A DNA stretch of 64,000 bases, taken from positions 43,861,260 through 43,925,259 of the forward strand of contig OZ024865.1 of NCBI GenBank assembly GCA_964017155.1. The letters run 5' to 3'. This stretch comes from Oasisia sp. SBJ-2009 (lineage: Eukaryota > Annelida > Polychaeta > Sabellida > Siboglinidae). Positions 55,174 through 64,000 of this stretch are shown one piece after another. Under the pieces are notes generated by a model. The model did no database searches. It was not told the origin of the DNA and saw nothing but the letters and a program-made list of their open reading frames with translations. The position numbers and the translations under genes are program-made. Numbering within the stretch: the stretch's first letter is position 1; each line of letters opens with the position of its first letter.

Positions 55174-55458
55174 TGAAACATCGCCCTGGTCTTTCTTAGT
55201 TCTCCTGGTATACTACATGTCACACTCGTATCATTCCATGTAACTCTAGTAAGTCCTCTTTTTATCAAATGGATCAACAACTAAGTAAATTATTAAAACA
55301 AGCGACAGGGTAAATTTACCTAAGTAAATTACAACACTAACGACAACAAACCCAATCCAGCCAAAATATTAATTATATATTAATGTATAATTACCATTTT
55401 CCCAGGGCCACAATACCGCGCAATAACCATGACCGTCGTCAGTAGAAATGCCGGTTAC

Positions 55459-55462
<4 letters not shown>

Positions 55463-55519
<57 letters not shown>

Positions 55520-55537
55520 TGTGTGTGTGTGTGTGTC
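55463..55537. repeat. (TG)n-(TGCG)n-(TG)n microsatellite
   Basis: This shows the same TG/TGCG block architecture as the arrays at 50531 and 22096. Confidence 0.95.
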
Positions 55538-55699
55538 TCAACGTGTTTTGTTTATTACTTCAGCGCGTTATTAAAAATCACACAAACTTGGGACGTGAAC
55601 TAATTAAAGTCGACTTTTTCCAGCGCTGCCAATCCGTGTGAACTCCATTAGTTGGCGCTGAACCTTCGTGAACGAATGATCTTTCACTCTTTTGCACAC

Positions 55700-55736
55700 C
55701 TAAACGACCGCAGGCGACAAGCCTGCGGTCGTTTAG
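55700..55736. repeat. Perfect 16-bp GC-rich hairpin
   Basis: The arms 55700-55715 and 55721-55736 (ctaaacgaccgcaggc) are exact inverted repeats around the 5-nt loop gacaa. It is much more GC-rich than its surroundings. No associated gene was identified. Confidence 0.85.
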
Positions 55737-56320
55737 TTTATACGAGTGACTGCAGGTGTTTAAGAGTGAGTGAAATTACGAGGGATTGGCTTTATGTCTG
55801 ACCCGATAGTTTTAATTGTGCATACACGAATTAGAATATCTTACAAACTTCTCATAAAAGCATTGGTTTATTTGATAATTGTGACAACTACTTTAATTCG
55901 TCATTTATGCACAATTGCATCATTCCTTCACGCGAGGTTTCAAATATTGATCAACGCAAACCTTGATTACGGCTTCATAATTAAATCAGGTAATCATTTT
56001 CCAATTATATTACAAGAACTACATAAACAAACGCGCACAGACGTGATATGTGATAGCACATCGCCGTATACAGTAAGAATGTTTGATTTTTGGCTAAACA
56101 AATTAGAAATGTTACGAATGAGACAACTTTAATGCCTATACTTTACGCGACATCTGACAAATGTGTACATCAAGAACGCCGCTCGGTCAATGTAGATGGT
56201 CGCTTCGTGGTGTTGATAAAATGGAAATAAAAACCCGTTTTATCCGTGACTGTGACTCTAGCTCTCGGGCGGTGAACGCTGTCGCGGTGGGAAGTACGTA
56301 GCCTAATATTAACTCTCTCT

Positions 56321-56323
<3 letters not shown>

Positions 56324-56384
<61 letters not shown>

Positions 56385-56397
56385 TGTGGTGTGGTGT

Positions 56398-56457
<60 letters not shown>

Positions 56458-56466
56458 CGCGTGTGT
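56324..56466. repeat. (GT)n microsatellite with GTGTG variants
   Basis: Two long (GT)n blocks are separated by four gtgtg units (56383-56402). The array ends in (CG)n. Confidence 0.97.
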
Positions 56467-57345
56467 ATATGACACTTTCATTTTACTGACATATACTTTG
56501 AATGGCAGCCGATACAGCGTACTCAGTATGTCCCTTATAGAAGGCACAACGAACTACTACACAAGTCCCCACTCCGCGTAACCGCTCGTAGTGAAATCCG
56601 CTGCCCGTAGACCACCCACCTCGTATGCGTAACGTAATGTATAGGTGACTGCCGATAGCTTGTCACAAATGTGTTTGAATTAGCCACCAGGGTGCTTTAA
56701 CTAACCCCAAGTGTGTGATGTAGTGCAGTGATTATTTCCGACTCTGACTCCGGGTTCGAATTCTTTTGCTGCTATTTCAAAACATCGACTACTTCATTTA
56801 CGTCACTCGTTGCTCCGTTAACTAGTTGCATAAACGGATTACTGGCTGTAGACAGTGGTGGATAGGTAGACCAAAGAATAATCTAATCACATTCACTACA
56901 TTTATTGCGCTGACTTGTCCAATGACGATTTGACATTAAAAAAGGAAATCATCAAATATGTTAAAATATAAGGAAAATGGTGGAACAAACAGAAAACACT
57001 TATGTAATATGTACAGTAGAAGTTTAGTAGAACTATTTGAAAGCGAGTCAATGGTGTATTGCCGAACGAGTGGAAACTCTTGTTAAGCTGTAGAACTTTC
57101 TAGTTGAAAATATATAAAACATCAGTTTCTATCACGTAAAAATGTTACTTATATTACATCCTAGGAGTGTATCAATTATGCTACTAAATTTACATAGTGT
57201 TACCGCTTAGATTATACCAGGAAGTGTGGTTACAGCAATGGTCAATCTGCTGTAATTATTCTGCAACGTGTTTACTGTAATGCACGTGTTATGTTATTGA
57301 TGTTTGAGGAAGTATACAATTAGCATCGCGTTTCTACTTTTTCCG

Positions 57346-57964
57346 TTTTCACTTTTTTCAATGCATTTTGAGTGCATTTTGTAGTAGGCTATGTTCAATC
57401 AGTTGTAAATAAAGAATATAATTTAATTGAACAGGGCCTTAACAATCGTAACTCCGGCGCTGGAAGTATATGTTTGTTACTACAAGACCTACCCCGTATT
57501 ACATGGGGTGTTAAACCGGCACATGTAACACCCGTGCGTGGCAACACGCGAACGTAACTGCATGGAGTCAGACAACATTTGCATTTTTCATAGGCGACCA
57601 TTACAACGTTTCCTTCATTTCCTACTAATCTTGATGAGCTCTGTTATTGACAATTTTCACTTTTTTCATTTTGAGTGCCTTTTGTAGTATGTTCAATCAT
57701 TTGTAAATAAAGAATGTCATATAATTGAATAGGGCCTTAACAATCGTAACTCCGGCGCTGGAAGTATATTGTTTTACTACAAGACCTACCCCGTATTACA
57801 TGGGGTGTTGAACCGTGCCTAGCCCATGCATAGGCACATGTAATACGCGTGCGTGGCAACACGCGAACGTAACTGGAGTCAGACCACATTTGCATTTTCC
57901 ATAGGCGACCATTATAACGTTTCCGTCATTTCTTACTAATCTTGATGAGCTCTGTTATTGACAA
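57346..57964. repeat. Tandem duplication of a ~308-bp unit
   Basis: Unit 1 (57346-57653) and unit 2 (57654-57964) share order and high identity: ttttcactttttt, taactccggcgctggaag, accccgtattacatggggtg and gtggcaacacgcgaacg. Each ends with the tip of a family A element (cagac.acatttgcattt). The breakpoint lies inside the MITE. Confidence 0.85.
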
Positions 57965-58299
57965 TTTCACAGCATATTTACCCTCCATAGACAGAGTTCA
58001 GTGAAACAAATCGTGAACTTTTAATACTTCAGGCTCCCACAAACGTCTTTTACATGACACCCCTCCATTTCTGCTTGAAACACCCACGGATTGTCCCTGA
58101 TTACATCACCAAGCAAAATGACAGCTGTATTAATATGCAGAAATGCACCGACTGACAGCTGTCATAATTTGACAGCTCTGATACCACGCTGCACAAAAAC
58201 ATCATTTCTACTCAGATAACATGCATAATGCTGTTTTTATATGGTACTCTTTGGTCGCACGGGTTATGGCGGATGAACACCTTATCGTGGTCTTACGCC
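57876..58299 (-). mobile_element. Family A MITE, inverted copy
   Basis: This is the reverse complement of the family A unit, from gagtcagaccac to gtggtcttacgcc. The tandem duplication at 57346-57964 includes its first ~90 bp. Confidence 0.75.
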
Positions 58300-60023
58300 A
58301 ACTTGTGCAATGTCAGCGTGCCACGGAAGTTGACGGAACCTTCCTGTCGTAGTTGGCAGCTAGACGGCCCCTCGGCCTCGCCTCGCCGCGGGCTGCAAAG
58401 GTCAGCGCACTAGCGGATAATCGCGGAAACAGCCGTCGATTGGAATCACAAAAGTCCAATCCACAGTTCGAGCAATGCCGCTTTATTTTATCAGCAGAGG
58501 AGAAATGTTGATATCTCACGCGATCTAGAGGTTGCTGGGTTAATGACGGCTGGTGTTTCGTGGCGTGATTAGCAGTTTATTTGAACGTCCGGGTTAATTG
58601 CAGTAGGCGCCCTGTACGTACCTGGTTATACCCGCCGCGAAGAAACCGGGTGAATAAGTAGGTCGCGTGCTGAACCCATGCTAGTTCACTTAAAGGTACG
58701 ATGTTTGTTCGCATATTAGTAACATTAAATTATGTTGATATATCATTACTAATAATTATTATTACTGTAATAATTACGTTTGATACGCCCGAAGCAATGT
58801 ACGCCAGCGAATTGTTCAGATTATAAACATAGTTATCCAAATACTACGGCCGCCGTTGCGTGGAACTGGGATCCATTTAGCAACAACTAGTGTGGGATAG
58901 TTGCTCAGTGGATAGTTGCTCAGCGGTCAGTAGACCACTGCCATATTTAAAAAAATGAAATATGAAAATTAAAATCCATAAATGTAATACATAAGAGTTG
59001 TTTTCTTCTAACAGCGTAACATATAGCAGTATAATGTGTAACCCTAACGCTAATATCCACGGTTCCCCTCCACTTTATGTACAGAAACTACTTTTAACAC
59101 TGAACAACTATCGAAGTTTCTAGTTGACACAGACCACTCTGTCCGTACGCCTTCAGAAACATTGGTGTCACGTGACTACTTTGTCACTCCACCGAGATGA
59201 TTGTTCTAATAACTGACAAGTAACGACCGAAGTATAAAATCGAAAAACTACTTTTACTTGCAACTAAGTAAAAAATTAGGGTAACGATATTTTTTACTTC
59301 GTTATTTTCATTTGCTACTTTCATTTTGTTCTACTATATTATTTATGTATTTTATGAGCGCTGCAAATTAATTTCCCTTTCAGAATAATAGTTTTATTGT
59401 ATTGCATTGCATTGTATTTAATTCACGACATATTTTTGTTACTTTTGTTTCTGACGACATCGCCATGGCGACATTTCATTAAACGCATTTAATCATCAGG
59501 GCGAGCCCGTTCCCTGGCTGAACGCTAATAATATCCAATCGCGGGTCAGTTTTCGATCGTATTTGCATATGTCAAACCTACTTTCTGTGTATTTTGTTCG
59601 CTGATGCCGCACTGCATATGTTGGTCCTAATTCTATCACATTTTCCGTATGCACGGATCTGTAGTTTAATTTTAGACGTACCACATAACCAGCATCAACA
59701 TAATCGTCATGTGCTGTGTCCTATTATACTTTCGTTTCCAAATTATTCCTTACTGTTTCATGCTCCTTGGTTTTATTAAAGGCTCCATTCTTTATTTTTA
59801 AAGTACAATTTTTCGATAAATGTTAGTTTGGTCCAATCTAACAATATAGTTAATATTTATATTAAATATTCATCGATGTTTATGAAACAAACACACGTGT
59901 GTGCATGCGTGCGTGCGTGTGTGCGTGTGCGTGTGTGTATAAGCGCTCGCGTGTATGTACGCCTGTGGCAGTGGTGTAGCCAGGATTTTGCATTGTAGGG
60001 GGCCACCCGACAACCAAGCAAAC

Positions 60024-60366
<343 letters not shown>

Positions 60367-60715
60367 AATTCGAATTCAACTCGCTTAAAATAAATATCGA
60401 CATGACTACCAAGTTCAATGTAGCTGGCAGTTCAGCAAAACCCATTCACAGAATGCGTCAAAGTTAGAAAGCAAGAGAGAAACGACGCATTATTAATGAG
60501 ATACGAACCCAAAGTTCCTACATAACATCAGCCTAATGCCGGCCACCACATTCCTCACGCTACTCTAATTAAACATTCCTACCTTAACATAGATGATGTG
60601 GCGTTGACGTTCAACCATTATTAACTTCACAGCATGTAACGTTGCGTATTGCAATTTATAAATTCAGGATAGGAAGTGGCATTTTTCCAGTGCCAAATCC
60701 ACTAGCTTAATTGCT

Positions 60716-61145
60716 TTGGTTATAATGAGGTTTGCAGCCGGGGCAAAGGCTTGGAGGAAAATCCATGGGGTGATGGGAAATAGACGCATATCACGTAAAC
60801 GTAAAAAGAAATGTGCTCAGCTCGTGTGGTTCTCCGGCATGCATGAATGCACTAGTGACGATGGCACTATCAGAGAGGAGAAGGTCCAGGTTTGCGAGAA
60901 AAAAACCTGGTAAGAGTAATCGTGGGAGTTAAGAGGGCTAATAAGAGAAAATGGATGAAATGAGCGTTGAGGCTGGAATGAAGGAAACTTCTAAGATGAA
61001 AGTTGTGAGGAGTACATGAGCTGGTCATGTGAAAAAATGAGAGATGACAAACTGCTAAAGAGAGCAGATGCCCAGAAAGTGGAGGGGAAATGGAGGCGAG
61101 CAGGTCCCCGTAGACGAATGAAAGCAGAATATTGTCTGGGAAAAT
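60716..61145 (+). pseudogene. Decayed LINE reverse transcriptase fragment
   Basis: The plus-strand frame reads AWRKIHGVMGNRRISRKRKK and later VQVCE. After a one-base shift at the A-run near 60899-60905 it continues KNLVRVIVGVKRANKRK. These match the C-terminal region of non-LTR retrotransposon polymerases (AWRK..GVM.DR.IS.K.K ... QVCEN...R.I.GVKR..KR). Several stops follow and the AGH motif is degraded (about 61015-61030). Confidence 0.8.
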
Positions 61146-63558
61146 GACTACAGAATCGGCATTAGTCTACTTTATATATCAACGCTAATGAAAGTTTTTA
61201 TGAATTTTTTACATGATTATTTTATCCCGTCGTTTTCCGTAGACAAATGGTGCTCAATCGACAGAGAGGAAGTTGCACGTTCTATCCGCGTGAGGCCGCT
61301 GATTGTCTTATTATTATTATGCCATCGTTCTTCTATGCTAAATCTCCGAGTGCCCTTAGTTCTGTCTTGGTTGCTGTGGTCCTACTCCGTATGGCAACCG
61401 CACAGGAAATCGGGCTCATACTGAGGCCATATAACATATCTAACCACTGGTTTTCATGTCCGTCGGTCGCGCAGTGGGTCTTTGCAAGGAGGTGCGACTT
61501 CCGGCTAATGTGGCCATTCCCGTATATTTATTCCCCAACTGCGGTTTTCTTCGGGTTTAGCCGGATGTGGCAAATACGAGCGAATATAGTCATGTGCATT
61601 TGACCCACTCTAGGGGAACATGACAGAATTGGCAAGCCGCAACGGTTGCGATTAATCCCATTTGCCACCTATTTTATGGCCGGGCTCGGGGTCAACTTTT
61701 CAAATCTCATCTGTTTGGGGACCAACCTCTCACCATTTTGAGACTCCAACTCACCCCTATTTTAGGCAAACCTCCTACTATTCTATAGGGCGAACCTTCG
61801 TCCCTTCCACGACTTCTCATCATTAAGTTAAAACACCAAACACAAGCGTGCCATATTGTATTCTTCGTGTTCGTAGGTTCTCGGTGAGAATCGATGATTG
61901 TGAATTCACAGACATAGCCTGAGCTTACAATTTTTCTCAAATACACGGCTCTATCCCTGACGGACAATGCTCAATGGAGTCAAGAGATATCAGTCTGACG
62001 ATTGGAATGTCTCAAACCAATTTTTTTCCGTAATGTCTAATCTCCCACAATAGGGCCGGTAAGTGGGTCACGGTACATGGCGTGACTCCGCGCGACTGGA
62101 GCTTATTGGGGCCTATGCCAAACTAATTGGGGACTGGACACAAGAATACTATTCTAACGATGGATGACAGTTGTAGCTTCCGACTGATGAATACTAGAAA
62201 AATCACGTCATAAATATCTTGTGTTATACATTTCTTATCTGAAATGTCCGATTTAATATTGAGTTTATCACACTATCATAGACACATAGCGATTTACGTA
62301 GTGCAAATAATAGACACGATGTTAGGCCGTATGTGTCTTTTACGGGATTTGCATTTTAATTGCTGTACGTTGTAGTTTCGATAAGCACTTATATCTGATA
62401 AGTTGTCTAAATGCTCATAAACATAACACATGTATACATTTGCCCCAAACAGGTTGTACTGTGCGAAAACTGGCACGCTTCATTATTAGTCAAGATCGCC
62501 AAACACAAGTACAAGCCGGCGATGCCATGCCCATGGCAACCACCATAATAATCGATTACAATTCATGATTTTTGTGATCATTGTCACCGGCAAAGTGTTC
62601 CACTGCTTCTGCTTGTAATAATCCTTCGAACAATATAACTGAAATACGCTATTTGGGAACAGTTCGATTATTAATATAAAAAAAAAAACGAAGTCCTATA
62701 TGTTAACATGGAGTAGACCCCCCTCTATATGGACCTCCTGCCCCAACTGCCCCAGCCTCGTTTTCGCGCGCGAGACTTACACGCCCTATTGTTAACTGCA
62801 CAATTCCAAATAAGTCCATCAAAACCAATAATTTTAGAAGAAATAAAATTATAAACTATCTCTTAATATCTTTCCCGCAACTTCGATCTATTGACAAACC
62901 TGTGCATATTTCATCGTAAGCCTACGATCGTTGTCATCGTGAAACTGTATTTACCTAAGATTATTTTAATTAACCAAAACACAGTTGAATGGTACAGCTG
63001 TTAGAAGGCGTACAGTTTGTACAACATTGTCTTACGTTAATAACGATTACCAAGACCAGTTTTAATTCCGTCTTGTTCATAAGTTTAGTTGTTAGTCCGA
63101 TTTAATTTTTAAATAAGACATTTCAATATGAATACTAGTTTTGGAGCATTAGGATAGCTGAACGAAATTATAAAACTAAAAACGTTTTTATTAATATCCA
63201 GATTGCAGTCAAGCAGAGTTCCTCTATAACATTCCTTAATGGTTGTAACACTCCAATGAAGACGCACTTCACAATGTTTTATGGCTACGGAATGTTCGCT
63301 AGACATGTATGATTTATTAGTCCCCACATGAGCACCTCTATAATCGCTCAGTCACTTGTAAACATCCGACGTGGGTGACGATAAGGGCCCGGATATCGTG
63401 ACTGTGGATGTAGGCCCGACTATAAATCGCCATCGGCTAGCACCAGGAATAGCCATCAAATCCCGTCGCAACGCCAGCTGGGTACACGTAGGGAAACACG
63501 GGAGAGGTTGGGGATAATTGTTTAAGCTTATGTTATTTGTAACAAGTCTGTGCTGTAA

Positions 63559-63632
63559 GAGGAGGAGGAGGAGGAGGTGGAGGAGGAGGAGGAGGAGGAG
63601 GAGGAAGAGGAGCAGGAGGAGGAGGAGGAGGA
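63559..63632. repeat. (GGA)n microsatellite
   Basis: This is an interrupted GGA/GGT/GAA/GCA array. The poly-Leu ORF on the minus strand is an artefact. Purine-rich DNA continues to about 63850. Confidence 0.95.
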
Positions 63633-63860
63633 GCAAGATATGGGTGGAAAGAATGGGAGGAGGAAGACGACGACGGGGGGAGAAGAGGGGACAATGGGAG
63701 GATGAAGAAAGGGAAGGACCGGGTTAGAGGAGGAGGGGGAGATTAGTGAGGATGAGTAAGGGGAGCAAGAGGGCTAAGGGCAGAAGAGAGGGACACGAGG
63801 AAATTTAATCAGATTGAAGAGGATGAAGAGGAGATGATAGAGAATGAGAAGATGAGAGAG

Positions 63861-64000
63861 AGAGAGAGAGAGAGTGAGTGAGTGAGTGGGTGGGTGGGTG
63901 AGTGAATGAGTGAGTGAGTGGGTGGGTGAGTGAGTGAGTGAGTGGGTGGGTGGGTGAGTGGGTGGGTGAGTGAGTGAGTGGGTGGGTGGGTGAGTGGGTG
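63861..64000. repeat. (GAGT)n/(GGGT)n array running off the window
   Basis: A GAGT/GGGT tetranucleotide array with alternating blocks is preceded by (GA)n. It continues past the right edge. The G-rich strand could form G-quadruplexes. Confidence 0.95.

Noticed and set aside
55770..56132. 120-codon plus-strand ORF
   Set aside because: It is AT-rich, starts on a non-ATG codon in the longest form, and has no motif, splice context or homology that I recognise.

Overview
The window is eukaryotic nuclear DNA, almost certainly from a metazoan and probably a marine invertebrate. Genes are split by GT-AG introns of about 0.5-5 kb. The AT-rich spacer is packed with CA/TG, TATG and CATC microsatellites, minisatellites, tRNA-derived SINEs, CR1/L2-like LINE 3' ends and short inverted-repeat transposons. 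No bacterial, viral or CRISPR features are seen. The phylum cannot be fixed from the sequence alone.

Three protein-coding units are supported. (1) On the minus strand, from about 18.3 kb down to the left edge, lies an AGC-type protein kinase of the RSKR/S6KL (SgK494) family. I assembled eleven phase-consistent exons from 13336 down to 1124, including micro-exons of 41 and 28 nt. A probable first coding exon lies at 18157-18261, and the 3' end lies beyond base 1. (2) On the minus strand, 19024-19995 is an intronless 323-codon ORF for a helical protein with a disordered Ser/Pro/Arg-rich tail. I do not recognise its family. (3) On the minus strand, 28925-35142 is a five-exon sterol C-24 methyltransferase (SMT/ERG6) of 344 aa. 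It is essentially complete, with SAM-binding and sterol-binding signatures. Most animals lack this phytosterol/ergosterol-pathway enzyme, so an intron-containing copy next to a metazoan kinase gene is the most interesting biological content here. Two further minus-strand open segments with splice donors (36950-37144 and 47817-47975) could be 5' exons of SMT or of another gene.

Layout: 0-18 kb is kinase exons and introns, invaded by minisatellites, SINEs, two inverted hAT-type MITEs with intact 8-bp target duplications, and a 3-kb composite element with identical 456-bp ends. At 19-20 kb is the intronless gene. From 20 to 28.9 kb is repeat-rich intergenic DNA. From 28.9 to 35.1 kb is SMT. From 35 to 64 kb there is no recognisable complete gene, only candidate exons, nested transposons (a TTAA-flanked element interrupted by a LINE), decayed reverse transcriptase, a GC-rich patch at 43.5-44.3 kb and many microsatellites.

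The three genes lie on the same strand but show no functional link. Exon joins were made by eye from reading frame, splice consensus and remembered family sequence. No alignment or gene predictor was run.
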